Numbered from the stretch's first letter, positions 12,278-24,267 are shown. The stretch is DNA of 64,000 nucleotides from Akebia trifoliata (GCA_017979445.1 CM030711.1:11315221-11379220); one strand, 5' to 3'. Notes: generated by a model not told the origin, from the sequence alone. Numbers and translations: made by a program.

Positions 12278-13096
12278 AAAACATATAATTGCATCTTTAG
12301 TATTTATTGATTTTTAATTTTGAAATTATAATATATACTATTTATCTGAGTTATTGTATTATTTTTTTTATAAATATAATGAGAAAAGGACGAATATTAT
12401 TGAGGTAAATTTATATTAATTAACATTTTTAAGTTATAAATAAATTAAATAGATATTAATACATCTATACTATTCTAATGAGAGAAAATCAAGTAAAAGT
12501 GGTTTTTCGTTAAAATTTGGATCTCACAAATGTTTTCATGTTTATTTTTAAACATAATATAATAAATGTCATTTTGATAAAAAAATCAAGAAATTACAAT
12601 CTCACATGATAGTTAGTTTTCAAATTTATAAAAATATCATTCCCAATATGTAATCTTCAAAACCCCTTTAATTAATATTTTAAATTATAAATAAAATCTT
12701 ATGATATTTTTACTAAGAGAAAGGATATTATTATTTTCATTTTTTTTGTCAATAAATATATTTTTAATGTGATCAAGCAACTCGGTACTCCAACCCAATT
12801 CTACGGTATTAACATTCATAAATTTTATCGAATAAGCAAGCTAGCAATTGTAAAATTAGGTATTGTTGATGTTGTGTAAATTAATATTTTCTTAAAATTA
12901 TATTAATTGCCTTGGATAAATAAGCATCCAATATAATCTAAAACAATAGAAAGTTAAGTCATTTTTTTTTTTAAATTATAAAAATATCTTTCAATAAATA
13001 AATTAATGCATTTGATATATTCTATTTATAATAAGTAATATAAAATAAAATTATAATTCAATGTTTTAAATTCTACATGTAATAAAAATTAGAGTC
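12278..13096. other. Very AT-rich spacer
   Basis: Long poor-complexity A/T stretches with no open frame or motif that I can support. Confidence 0.5.
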
Positions 13097-13269
13097 ATGT
13101 TGGAGTGACCCCAAGATTGATCTCATTTCGCACTTTTCTGACATGGAGGTGGGCACATAACTATAGATACTTTTCACTTGTATCTTGATGAAAATTATCT
13201 ATGGTTATGTTAGCACATCCATGTCAGAAAAGTGCAACATGTGGTCAATCTTTGAGGCCACTTCAACAT
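13097..13269. repeat. Foldback MITE (family B), copy 1
   Basis: The 173-bp element reads from atgttggagtgacc to ggccacttcaacat. Its arms pair over much of the length: cacttttctgacatgg on the left pairs with ccatgtcagaaaagtg on the right. The apex is near cttgtatcttgatga. Relatives are at 16925, 30333 and 41742. Confidence 0.75.
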
Positions 13270-13277
13270 TATTCTAA

Positions 13278-13460
13278 AAAGACTAATGATAAATTGACAC
13301 TCTAAAACTTGACGTTTTTTGTATAATCTTTGATATGGCTATGCATAGAACCATAGATCTTTTTTCTTGTGTATCTCAAAGAAATTTTTTTAAGTTTTAG
13401 GCACTGTCACATCAGGAAGCATATAAAAAACATGAGTTTATCACGACTCTTCTAAAAATT
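13278..13460. repeat. Degenerate foldback MITE (family B), copy 2
   Basis: It shares the core catagaaccatagat and cttgtgtatctcaaaga with other family B copies, directly adjacent to copy 1. The arms are poorly conserved. Confidence 0.4.
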
Positions 13461-13559
13461 ATGCAATGATAGCAACCCAATTTTCTTCCAATTGGATGTC
13501 AAAAACCAAAATTATTTTAAAGAGATTTACTTGGTAGACTTAATTATTGCATTTTATGA

Positions 13560-13935
13560 TGTTTGCTACCCACCAAACCTTACTTTATCAAGTTCGTTAT
13601 CCAACACACTTAGTAATGGAGATCCACGTCATAAAATTCACATTGACGTGGGTGACTTTGTTACTTAACATACCTTAGAGTGGATCCTAAGCACATCACT
13701 TTTGTGGAATCCTAAAGCATGATGTGATGCCACAATATTATTATAAAGGATAAAATTCTAAGAAATTCGAAAAAAAATAAAAAATAAAAAATTAATTTTC
13801 ATCGTTAATACTATAAAGTCAGGTTTGTTCAAGTAACAAACTTGATAGAGTAAGGGAGTTTTGGTAATAAAATTACAATTGATAGGTTTGCCCAATAAAT
13901 CTCTCATTATTTTAATATGAAAATTCAAATGATTG
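13560..13935. repeat. Old dispersed repeat with inverted ends
   Basis: The left part cttactttatcaagttcgtt is mirrored by aacttgatagagtaaggg on the right. It carries an internal ccacgtca/tgacgtgg palindrome (about 13623-13652). Pieces recur near 10640 and 11100. Confidence 0.45.
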
Positions 13936-14040
13936 ACAATGATAATAAAATCAAGACATCTAAAGGTCACGTTCGTCAATATTAAATTATTTTTCAATTA
14001 ACTGAGATTTCAGACAATTAAATATGAAAGAGTTTGACTA

Positions 14041-14402
14041 GTCTTTCTAAGTTAGTAAGGATTTCACCCTCACTAGCCTTAAACTTAACTTGTGGCATCT
14101 AAAAATAGGATCCAATGCTTCAAGGTTGTAGAAGATAAAATTCTTGAAAAAAAAAAAAAAAATCTCAAAAAATTTATTTTTGTATCATTTAATTTTAATT
14201 TTAAGTTTAAATTTGGGAGTTATGTGGAAATTAGGTAGCCATCCATTTTCAAAATCTTGGATCAAATTCAAAGAAAATTATTTTTTGATTTTTTATTTAT
14301 TTGTTAGAGGTTTGTGGTGTTGGATTGCTAAGGGGGTAATCCATCTAAGCAAAACGACTTTTAGTAACACTAAAATCTTTACTAACTTAAGTTAGAAAAA
14401 TG
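14041..14402. repeat. MITE-like element (family D), copy 1
   Basis: The left end tttctaagttagtaaggatt is mirrored by aatctttactaacttaagtt on the right. It contains the family text cttgtggcatctaaaaatag and a poly-A patch. Open frames inside are composition artefacts. Confidence 0.55.
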
Positions 14403-14880
14403 CTTCTTAATGCAAAATCCAATTAATTATGTATCTTAAGGATGTGTCTTGTTAATAAATTGAAAATTAGATTTTGTATCGAAAATGCTTTTAAGGTATG
14501 CTTTTAAGGTTACAACTTTGGCTGTTGAATTTAAAATTAATTAAAGAGTCAATTTTCTTGACGCTATGGGTCCCAACCCCTTTAATAATTTGGTCGGAAG
14601 AATTTATTGTATACCAAAGTCATTTCACGTGGCCTTTTCAAGTAGATTTGACATTTCTGACCATTCGATTTGTGACCGAACACGTGTTGCTCTTTCATTT
14701 TATAGTCGAAGTACTATGCTTATCGAGTCAACTAGTTCGAGTTTTGACTCAACTCACCGAGTTTAGAAGATATTTATTTGCCTAATATCCAGTACCGACA
14801 AAGCTCCCAATTTACAACCGTCCAAGTATTTTTGTTTGTTTCCAAAAATCAGAAAAGATGCCGTCCGTCCTCGTGTATGT
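14403..14880. other. Non-genic spacer with two CACGTG motifs
   Basis: CACGTG occurs near 14627 (ttcacgtggcc) and near 14690 (aacacgtgtt). Overlapping short open frames run across 14498-14785, but none resembles a known protein. I see no other support for a gene. Confidence 0.4.
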
Positions 14881-14900
14881 ATATATATATATATATATAT
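14881..14900. repeat. (AT)n microsatellite bordering foldback element
   Basis: An AT run that starts at about 14878 and abuts the foldback element at 14901. Confidence 0.9.
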
Positions 14901-15289
14901 GGATAGTATTCTTTTGACAAAATCTTAGACAATATACAAGACAAAACACTTTATCTTATATGGATTAAAATTTTTAGAATTGATCGAGTTTTTGTGAGAA
15001 TTATCTTTTTGGTGAGAAAATCACCTTTATAAAAAATCAATTAATTCTAAAATTTTTAACCCTAATTTATAAGAAGAAGAATCGTTAATCGTCAATTTTT
15101 ATCATTAATTTGTAACCACTTTTCATGGAGTTAGAAGCTTCAGAATTGACTGATTTTTTGTGAGGATGATCTAATAACTATAGAGATTATCTTTACGAAA
15201 AATCAGTTCATTCCGAAACATTTTAGTCATATAGGATAAAATTTTGTATAAAATATTATCTAGGATTTTGTTAAAAGAATGCTACTCTC
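14901..15289. repeat. Foldback MITE (family A), copy 1, three-hairpin form
   Basis: Outer arms ggatagtattcttttgacaa and ttgttaaaagaatgctactc pair with each other. Inside lie two further hairpins in tandem. The second is the best preserved: agaattgactgattttttgt with gaggatgatct, opposite agattatctttacgaaaaat with cagttcattc. The element is bounded by (AT)n on both sides. Confidence 0.7.
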
Positions 15290-15304
15290 TCTATATATAT
15301 ATAT

Positions 15305-15545
15305 GGGAGTGGTTCGGCAACCCTAAAGTTTGCCAAGTTTTATGCTAAACATTTTTTGTAAATCACTTTTGATGGGATTAGAAGTTTTGGAATAAGCTGA
15401 TTTTTTGTGAGGATGATCTCTTCAACGTAGAGATCGTTCTCACAAAAAATCAGCCTATTCCAAAACTTCTAACCCCGTCAAAAGTGATTTACAAAAAATG
15501 TTTTGCACCAAACTTGGCAAACTTTAGGGCTGCCGAACCGCTCCC
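15305..15545. repeat. Foldback MITE (family A), copy 2, near-perfect palindrome
   Basis: The 241-bp element starts gggagtggttcggcaaccct and ends agggctgccgaaccgctccc. Its two halves pair almost throughout (for example acattttttgtaaatcactt with aagtgatttacaaaaaatgt). The apex is at atctcttcaacgtagagat. TA-rich runs lie on both sides, so the insertion site was a (TA)n tract. Confidence 0.85.
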
Positions 15546-15787
15546 TATGTATATATATGTAAAATTATTTTTATATTATTGACAAACAAATATTTTAATA
15601 TTCAAAATTTACTAATATACCTTTTTCAAGGTTTAAAGGATTTTTTTTAAAAGTCTAAATGGAATTGTGAGTGGATTTTTTTATAATAAATTTCCAGATA
15701 TATTGTTTTAAGTCTTTAGGAAACTAATCATATTTTGGGAATCATATCTTAAGTTAGATTTGAGAATTTTTTTTTTTTTTTGAAATA

Positions 15788-16140
15788 TTTTTCTTACTAA
15801 CATAGTAAGATTTTAAGTATTACTAAGGGTCATTTTGCTCTAATAGATTACCACATCAGAAATCTAACATCTAAATTTCATGGAAAAACTCAAATACTAA
15901 TAATAAATTCAAAAAACATTTTCTTTTGTACTTAATTAAAGATTTTAAAAATAGAGGACTATCGAATGTTGTCATAACTCACAAATTTAAAACTAAAATT
16001 CACCAGTAAAATTTAATTTAATTTTTCAAAGTTCATAGAATTTTATCCTTCACCATCTTGAAGTATGGAATAACATTTTAGTATACCAAAAAATCAGCCC
16101 AAGGACCCTCAGTAAGGGTGGAATCCTTACTAACTTAAAA
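15788..16140. repeat. MITE-like element (family D), copy 2
   Basis: The left end ttcttactaacatagtaaga, with tactaagggtcatt, is mirrored on the right by ggaccctcagtaagggtg and gaatccttactaactt. The interior is AT-rich and non-coding. Confidence 0.6.
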
Positions 16141-16924
16141 TGAAACATGTAAAAGATAATTTATTTTATTTGAAAATTAATATTTATGAGAATTTTACCC
16201 AAGAAATCTTGAGAGATCTTTTAGTAATAATATTTTTAAGTAACCCTTCCAATACAGACGTGTAAATATATAAGGGAGTCTAATAAGATTATTTTTTATT
16301 TTTTATTTCTATATATATATAGAAAATGCTTCTCAATTCCAACCTGTAAGGAGGTCTGTAATAAAAAAATTTAATAATATTATTTTTTAATAAAAAAAAA
16401 AAAAATTAACATGATGAGTATTAAAAAAAATTTGGGGACCAATCCAATTGGGGTCTTAGGCGTCCAAGTGGGCTTATGCTTGAGTCGGCCCGTAACTAAT
16501 AAAATATTGACACGTGGACAGAATACGAGTATTAAAACACAAATGGACAAGTATACTAATTGTTGGACGTATTTGTGTCCAAAAATATATTGGACACCAA
16601 GATCAAAGAGGTGGTCCACTGGTATTTCAGTAAGATGTTTTGTCGTTATCTGCTATACGTGTCAACTTTTCATTGTATGGTCAGCATCATCCTCCATATT
16701 TGTTGGGACACACTAAAACCAATTCCAAAAATGGTTCAAAAATGGAGAATCCGAAATAATGGTGATTGTTATTCGCATACGTGCCACGAGGCTGACGTTA
16801 TTTTGACATTACCCCAATGTGTAACACGTGATGGCCCACAAAATCTTTTATTATTATTATTATTTTTTATTAAAAGCTTCTTTCACCGTCTAAAGTTTAA
16901 ACCCCAATTATACAAATGGAATAA
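16141..16924. other. Non-genic spacer rich in ACGT motifs
   Basis: 16440-16840 is less AT-rich than its surroundings and holds gacacgtgga (about 16509), tacgtgccac (about 16779), gctgacgtta (about 16791) and aacacgtgat (about 16823). Overlapping short frames at 16411-16973 have no recognisable domains. It could be old regulatory or transcribed DNA. Confidence 0.4.
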
Positions 16925-17048
16925 TGCTGAAGTGGTCACAACATTGACCTCCTTGCACACTTTTCAGGCGTGAAGTCTGTAGAAAGTTATTCATCGAGAT
17001 ACGAGTGAAAACATCTATGATTGAAAGTGCACTTCCATGTCAGAAAAG
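16925..17048. repeat. Foldback MITE (family B), copy 3, truncated
   Basis: It starts atgctgaagtggtcaca and carries gagatacgagtgaaaac at the apex and ccatgtcagaaaag in the right arm, as in the copy at 13097. The right end is missing. Confidence 0.6.
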
Positions 17049-17065
17049 AATGAAATGAAATTAAT

Positions 17066-17490
17066 TTAAAAATCATCGAGATGAAATGCAAATGAATTGA
17101 ATTAATCACCATTTCATGTGCATTTAAGTGTCATTTATTTGTATACACAATGTCAACATGAAGAGCTTTCGAGATTGTCACACCCTGTTTGATCGAGGTG
17201 ACTCATGAGTCATCTCGATCTCGTTCAACAACCATACCGATATCTGAGGTGTCTCAACATCCCCATCATCACCATTTAAAGTTTATTTAAATCTCAATTA
17301 TATAATTAATAATATCGAAATGACCTCAAGATTGACTTTATTATACACTTTTCATATATAATAGTTTAGAAATCATGGAGATGAAATGAAAATGATTTGA
17401 ATTAATCATCATTTCATCTCCATGTAAGTGTCATTAATTTGTACACAACCTTCATATAAATAGTTTTCGAGATTATCCCACCCTGCTCCA
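17066..17490. repeat. Pair of ~130-bp direct repeats, each with an internal palindrome
   Basis: The text aaatcatcgagatgaaatg (17070) and gaattaatcaccatttcat recurs at about 17358 as aaatcatggagatgaaatg and gaattaatcatcatttcat. Both continue into taagtgtcatt and ttgtacaca-like text. Between them lies a palindrome-like stretch, gatcgaggtgactcatgagt continuing catctcgatc (about 17194-17223). Confidence 0.65.
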
Positions 17491-18029
17491 CCATGTTCTA
17501 AGAACGCACTCCACTTAAACTTCTACTACTACTACTACTATTACTAATAATAATAATAATAGGGCCAATTGGTACTAGGTTGTCGAGTGAGTTCAATTTC
17601 CTCGATAACCTCTTATAGATTGGAGTGTCTTTTGAGAAACTTGGAGGTGGGGCAGGGGTGAATTGGTGCGATTAACGATGGACTGATGATTTATATAAAA
17701 GTGCCTTGAAGCATGTTACTTGCTATTGATATGACATTGATATAATATAAAAGAGATGCACTATAATATAAGTTAGAAAAGACTCGAGATTTTTTACAGA
17801 AGTTTTAGAAGAAAAAAAATGAGTAATATATACTTTTTTATTCCATGTAAACTATGTTAGAAATCAATATATAATAACTCATACATAGGCGATTGTCTTA
17901 AAATTGATATCTAATTATATCAACGAATTTTGAAAATCAATTGAGGTTCCAAATCTTTTGGAGGCAGATTTTGATTATGGTTATTGAAGTTATTGTTGCC
18001 AAATTCCCTAGTAAGGTTGAAAATCTTTA
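17491..18029. other. Non-genic spacer
   Basis: It contains a (ACT/ATT) trinucleotide patch at about 17523-17560. No gene is visible. Confidence 0.45.
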
Positions 18030-18350
18030 GGTACATCTGGCATTAATGGATTGGGTTTGGATTGAATCAAGGTCGATTTGGTATCAATCAGATTAAGTAT
18101 TAGATCGGACTTTTAATGGATCAGGTTTTAATTGGATCTCAATATTAAGATCCAAATTTGAACCAATAACAATTTGATCAGGTTTGGATCGGACCAAACT
18201 CGATTTGATGTACAAAATCTAAATAAACTTCATATATTTAAATAAATATAATAGAAATTACATAATTTCTAACATTTTATCAGATCAGGTTCTTATTATA
18301 GATCAATCCAGATCCAATCCAATAGGATTCATATCCGAATTTGATAATTG
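18030..18350. repeat. Degraded relative of the 44727 hAT-like MITE
   Basis: It has the same vocabulary as the element at 44727: ggattgggtttggattgaat, ttgatgtacaaaatctaaat, attacataatttctaac, and gatccaatcc near the right end. The ends are eroded and no target duplication is recognisable. Confidence 0.5.
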
Positions 18351-19425
18351 TGCATATTGATAATATTTACCACAAATTCATGATGATTAATTAATGTTAA
18401 TTTGATTAATATGGCCTAATTAACTGAATTTTCATTTTTGAAGGTGTTGGAGGTTTAAAATTGGAAAAAAAAAAAATGCTAAAGATGAATTTTTGGGGAA
18501 GAAAAAAGATGCACAAGGGTGGATGAATAATTATGAGACAAGTTAAAGAATGGCTAAAGAATTTTTTTTTCAAAAAGTGAAAATCTCTACACATACTCTC
18601 ACTTACCAAACAAAGTCTTTCCTTCTATTTTATTTTATTTTAAAAGATCTCATACATCTCTCCCATATCTTTTTTTTATTTCTATTTTTTCTTTTTCTTC
18701 ACATGTTAAATGTTCTTTCCTATCAGATCTCCCGCCTTCTATTTTTATTTATTTTCATGTTGTCTATTCTCCTACCATTATTTATTTTCTCTAGAACTCT
18801 CATTGTTTTTTCTTCCTTTCCAATCTCTCTCTTTAAATTTCTTTAAATTTATTTTTTTAGGTTTTTTATTCAATAATTTTAATGCATTTGTCTATAGAGT
18901 TTGTTAGCTAAAATCCTGGTAATGACTAAGGGTGAAATTCAAAGATTATAATTTTATTTCAATCAACAATAGTGGATTAATTTTTTGGATTGATTTAAGG
19001 TGAGTTGCTTATTTTGTTTAATATAGTATCTATAATTTTTTTTTTTTTTTGAGTTTTTCTTTATGATCATCATATTGAATACTTATAGATTTTCTTAATT
19101 CATTATAGATGATTGTGACATTGATTGATTAAAGAATTCATGTGGTATGTGAATGTGCTACACATGATAACCTTAGATTTTTCAAAATATTTTAGAAAAT
19201 AATTTTTTAATTTAATTATTATATTATTTGGTTATGAAGAATCTTTATTCGAAATTAACTGAGAAAAAAAGTTGAATGAAATAAAATTGTGACTCTTGAA
19301 TGGATCCCCAATGCCTTAGCGCTTTTAATTTTTGTTTTAAATATTTTAATTATTTTTGCTCATATCTATATGAAAGTGTGGAAAAATTATCTTTTTAGTA
19401 ATTTAGGTTAAATCTTTTTTAATTA
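18351..19425. other. Non-genic pyrimidine- and T-rich DNA
   Basis: Open frames such as 18550-18846 encode Phe/Leu-rich runs caused by T-richness. No motif supports a gene. Confidence 0.45.
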
Positions 19426-20595
19426 TGTAGACACCCTAATTTTAATGGGCCTTCAAGGATCCAAAAAATCGACTTTTCTAATAAAATCCACCAACGGGCT
19501 TAAAAGTTCAAATCATTGAAATTCGGTATTTTGATCAAATCAAAGGTTCCTAAGACCCCTAAAGATCTAATGGACCTATAATGAGATTTTGCATGCTCCT
19601 CACCTTCTCCGTCTCTTACTGCTCCATTATCAAAATCGGAATCACCTTAAACCTATTTAAGGCCCACCAACTCTCAACTCCCTAAAAATCATTGTCTACC
19701 TCACCCTAAAATAAACTCAATCTTAGCCAAGGCTCAAACCTAATCTAACTCTAATCCCATGCAACCTAAACCCTAAATTCAAATCAATCCTAAAATCTAA
19801 GCTCTCATTAAGACAAAAATCAAAAAGACAAAGAAGAGAAGAAGAAGAAGGAAAGAAAAAAAGAAGTCAAGACCTCAAGGTGAGTTAGAGAAAACATAAC
19901 TCCCCCCCTCTCCATTTCCTTATTCTACATCCCCTCTTACTTCTTTAATTTTTCTTTTAGAAAGTTTCTAAAACATAATATTCACCCTCCCCTATCTCCA
20001 GTAGATTGGATTTTAATTCGGTCGAAAGTGTAGGGGTTGTAAGCATTTTCAAAAGAAAGTCATTTTAAACCTTTAAATACCCATTGCACACACCTCACTC
20101 AACTTGTTTTAAGATAATCGATAATTAGGTCATTCTCAACCTATGAGAATGGGCTCATAAGTTATTAGCCAACAATTTTCAAAAGTTATGTTCCTAAGGC
20201 AAGATTTTGATGATGATTCATCTATTTCAACGAGATGATCCTTATAATTTGAGCTGATAACAAATCCCTTACCTTTAAGGATACAAGTCGTCGATAATTC
20301 AACCCTTTTTATTTATTTATTTTATTATAAAAAATGACCATATTATTAAGGTTACTATAATTTGATGGAGAGAGAGGGGAATTTAACACCTTCCCTTCTC
20401 TCTAATCGAACCGCTTATCTAGATCTTAGGTGGATCGATATCTTATCCGTACGCGAATCACTAAATGCCAAAATGACACTATTTTTAAAAAAATGCGCTC
20501 TGGGTGAGCATTCACACTCTCTTACAAAAAAGAATGGTGGCAACTCCAAACCCTCGTAGAGGTGATTTTCAGAAATAAAAAATCACACGTCTACA
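19426..20595 (+). mobile_element. Tat/Ogre-type LTR (plus strand), isolated
   Basis: It begins tgtagacaccctaatttta, the family's LTR start, and ends cacacgtctaca. Near the 3' end the sequence aacaccttcccttctctcta, ctagatcttaggtggatcga and gaatggtggcaactccaaac matches the complements of the minus-strand LTRs at 33172 and 54733. No PBS follows it, and the flanking pentamers (aatta / agatc) do not match. It is therefore a solo or truncated LTR whose junctions have changed. At 1.17 kb it is shorter than the ~1.95-kb copies. Confidence 0.7.
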
Positions 20596-22056
20596 AGATC
20601 CCTACTAGAATCTAAATAGTAGATTCAAACCCGAAGGTATTGGAATGAAACATATCAGATTTTAGGTTTGATTCGATCCATTGAAAATCTTACTGTTAGG
20701 GGTCGTTTGGACTTTCTTTGGCTTGATAGAAAGCCCTTACTAGTGTAAATGTATTTTAAGAACTCTTAAAGAAAAAGAATTAATATGAAAAATGAAAGAA
20801 AATTATGCTTTACTTTTATAGTGTTTCAGGTGATGCTAAGTTGGATAAGGACTTCACCCATGTGCTGTGAATAATTATTATATGTAAAGGAAATCCGACA
20901 AATACCCAAACCACTAGTGCTGTAATTTAGACTTCGTTGTATACGTTAAGGGGATCAACCTAAATAAATCCGTAAGATGATGGATTCATGGGAAGAAAAA
21001 GAGAGGTCAATGAGATAGACATTCGATGATATCTGACATAACCAATTTTGATTGACACATGCATGTTCTATAGTTAAACACCATCGATGTCATACTAGGT
21101 GTTAATGAGGGTCTTTCGAAGATCCACCCTTTGTCGTTCCAAGGGGGAACGCTAGAAAACTACCACATGTCCCTTTCACACTGCCAGAAAGGCTGCCACA
21201 TAGGCGTTCATAATTTTTTTATATTAAAAATAAACATCAAAATTTATACTAAAATGTGGGTGGAGGGATTGCGTAAGGAAGTGTGGAACTTTAGAAGTCG
21301 ATTTATATTTGATCTTTAAACATCATTTTTGAAAAAATTGGTGTCTAAAAATTGCCTTTTTCATGTATTTTTTCATCCGAAGAATAGACTTAATTAAAAA
21401 AGTGATGTCTAAAGTCTTATTCTTAATACACTAACACGAAAAAAAAATTTATCACATGAAAGTCAATCCGAGATTTCACAAAAATTCTCAGATTGACCAA
21501 TCATACGATGTCGTGTGTATTGAATGCGTCTTTAATTTACACAATTATCTTTGTGTGATTGTTCGTCCCGGATTGAATTTCCTATGAGCAAAATATTTCT
21601 CCACCACCAAAGATTCTCCCAAATCCCAACCCCAATGTACAAATGTGAAAATATTTTAAAAGAAAAGAAAAGAAAAGAAAAGAAAAGAAAAGAACGTTTC
21701 TAAATTAATGTGAAAATCAAGTTTCCCAATTATAGATCCATCCAACAAACCTCATGACAATGCATTAATGAATGTTTTTTATTTTTTTCTTCTTAATGTT
21801 TTTTGTTTTTTGTACTTAAAATTTCTCTTTGTGATAATGGAGATATTCAACTGTGGAAAAGGAATATTCAAAAGTGGAGTTGCTCACAAAGGAGACATGC
21901 ATGGGTCCACCAAAATAAAAGTCCTAAAAAGACAATTAAAAAACACAATCTGAAAAAGAAAAGGTTCTAGCACTCACTCATGCACATTCACATTCACTAT
22001 TTGGTGAAACAATAATGAAATTTAGTACAAACTTTTGCAATCTCTTTACATGCCAA
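20596..22056. other. Non-genic spacer downstream of the MYB gene
   Basis: It holds a degraded foldback family C copy (about 21450-21600: cacatgaaagtcaatccgag mirrored by ccggattgaatttcctatga) and a pentanucleotide microsatellite. The MYB 3' UTR should lie just left of 22057. I could not pick a polyadenylation signal with confidence. Confidence 0.5.
21656..21694. repeat. (AAAAG)n microsatellite
   Basis: About seven perfect AAAAG units in a row. Confidence 0.95.
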
Positions 22057-24224
22057 TCAAGAAAGTAGCCAAGCAGCCAAAGCCTTCTGCTTCTCACAAT
22101 CCTCCATCATCACCTCTTCATCATTGTCACTCTCACACAACCAAGACAAGATCTCCTCTCCCTCATCCCATAGCTTAGAATCTCTATTTATCCAGTCATC
22201 TTCAAAACATGAAGCTATTGAAGAAGAAGAAGAATACAACTCATTACTATTCCCTCCATTTGATCTCAACCCACAACTTTCTCTCTCTTCACTTGTCCCT
22301 TTGTTTGTACCCATGGTGGGTACCCCACTTTCTCTTTCACTAAGCCCCATAAGCCCATTTTCTCTCTCCTCCATAAGTGTCAAAACTTCATCTTGAAAAC
22401 ACGAATTTATTGAAGAAGAAGAATACAACTCATTACTACTCCCTCCATTTGATCTCTCTTCACTTGTCCCTCTGCTTGAATCCATGACCCCATTTTCTCT
22501 TTCTTCCACAAGTGTCAAAATCTCATCTAAATCATGAACCCAATTGTTCCTAATGTCATTTGGACTCAATATCCCATCTTCTAGTCCTTCAAATGGTTCC
22601 AACATCTCATTTTCTCTCTCCTCTCCTTCAATATTTGGTTCCAAAACCAACATTTCTCTTTCCTCATCTTGTCCTGTAGACCCACTCTGCCTACCTAATT
22701 CATTCTCACCTCTATCAGGTTTCTTTGTAGTCAATTTTACATTTGTTGGGTTGTTATTGGTTTTCATAGCTGTCCGGTTCGACCGGCCGGTTTTTCTCTT
22801 GGACTCATTACCCATTTTTGTTAAGTCCATTTGAGCTATTGAGGATTCTCCAACGGGCCTCCTGAATGTCTGAATTCTTCTACTCAAATGAGAATTCCAG
22901 TAATTTTTTATCTCATTATCTGTTCTTCCTGGTAGGTTCCCAGCTATCAAAGACCACCTGCATCAACCCAAAAATCCAATAATTTATTAAATAATCAACA
23001 TTAATTATTATTTTAATTTTCTTGTTAAAATTTTAATGTGGGACTCTGGGTCGCTCTCCTTGTGGGACCTTATATAAAGTGAACCACGTGACACATTATG
23101 GCTCTTTGCCCTTTTATTTAATCAACCATATATACATAAAATAAAGATATATATATATATATATATTTTTTTCTACTTCATCCATGTGATGCTGTGGGGG
23201 ATGAAATGCCACGTGGTACTTTCTTGTAGGTCCACTTCTGAGAAAAATGGCACTCTTAATTAAAAAAAGAGAACTTCTATTGGCACCTCAACTTCTATTA
23301 GTACTTAAATTTAAAAGATTAAAAAAAAAAAATTAATAGAATGAGAATATCATTCTATCACTTAATTTGAAAAATAAAAGAGCACAAAACCAACATTAAG
23401 AGATCAAGAAAGATCATCATTGCTAATGTGAACTTAATTTATGACTTTCTTATCTTGTGCTACTATTATAAAGAAAATTTTGATGTAGAAATGTTAATTC
23501 ATAATTGGGTTGTGTTAATTTTTATTTAGGGTGTGAAAAATAATTTATAAATTGGGGTGTCATAAATAAAAATTGAGGTTCCAATAGAATTTTTCTTTAA
23601 AAAAACAAAATTTGGCATTATCATTGATAATTTCTAACCGAGACCTAGTTGAGTTTAAAGATCAAACTCATAATGAAGTTGATTTTTGCCATACATGGTG
23701 GGCCCATCATGTTAAATTTAGAGGACTGATCTCTTCTCAAGTATAAACTAGTTTGTACACTTTCGTTGTACCCTATAACAACTCATAATATTGCATATAA
23801 ATGGAGAAGTTGAGATGGAGCATAGAAACGAAAAATTTGTACTTCTTTTTCCATCATATAGAAATACTTTCCCTTTTCCTTCTTGTATGAACCGTTCAAT
23901 GGACGAGGAGTGTCCAACGGTGTTGGACCCGATAAAAGTCTCATTAAACCTTTACAGATGGCAAATCCTTTTCTTCTTTTATTAAAAAAAAAAAGTAGAA
24001 ATAAAAAAATATTTTTAAAATCAAAACGACAAAAGTAATATTTCTTTTCAAAGCTTAATAAGTTGATGGAAAAAGTTGGAAAAGTCAAATTTTGATCAAT
24101 GGCACCATGCCCTGAAAAGAACTGCCCTTTTGGTTGTATAAGCGTGTTTGATAATGAAAGCAAATGATATTAACACACGTGTTTACAACTCCACACACAC
24201 ACACACACAAGCCCAGGTACACAC

Positions 24225-24267
<43 letters not shown>

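Noticed and set aside
16411..16973. Overlapping 101- and 137-codon plus-strand frames
   Set aside because: No recognisable domain or splice pattern, and the second frame runs into a foldback MITE.
22124..22834. Plus-strand open frames opposite MYB exon 3
   Set aside because: Ser/Leu-rich shadows of the real minus-strand exon.
23783..24163. 126-codon minus-strand frame within MYB intron 2
   Set aside because: Lies between confirmed splice sites, has no domain, and its counterpart in the 47-kb copy is broken.
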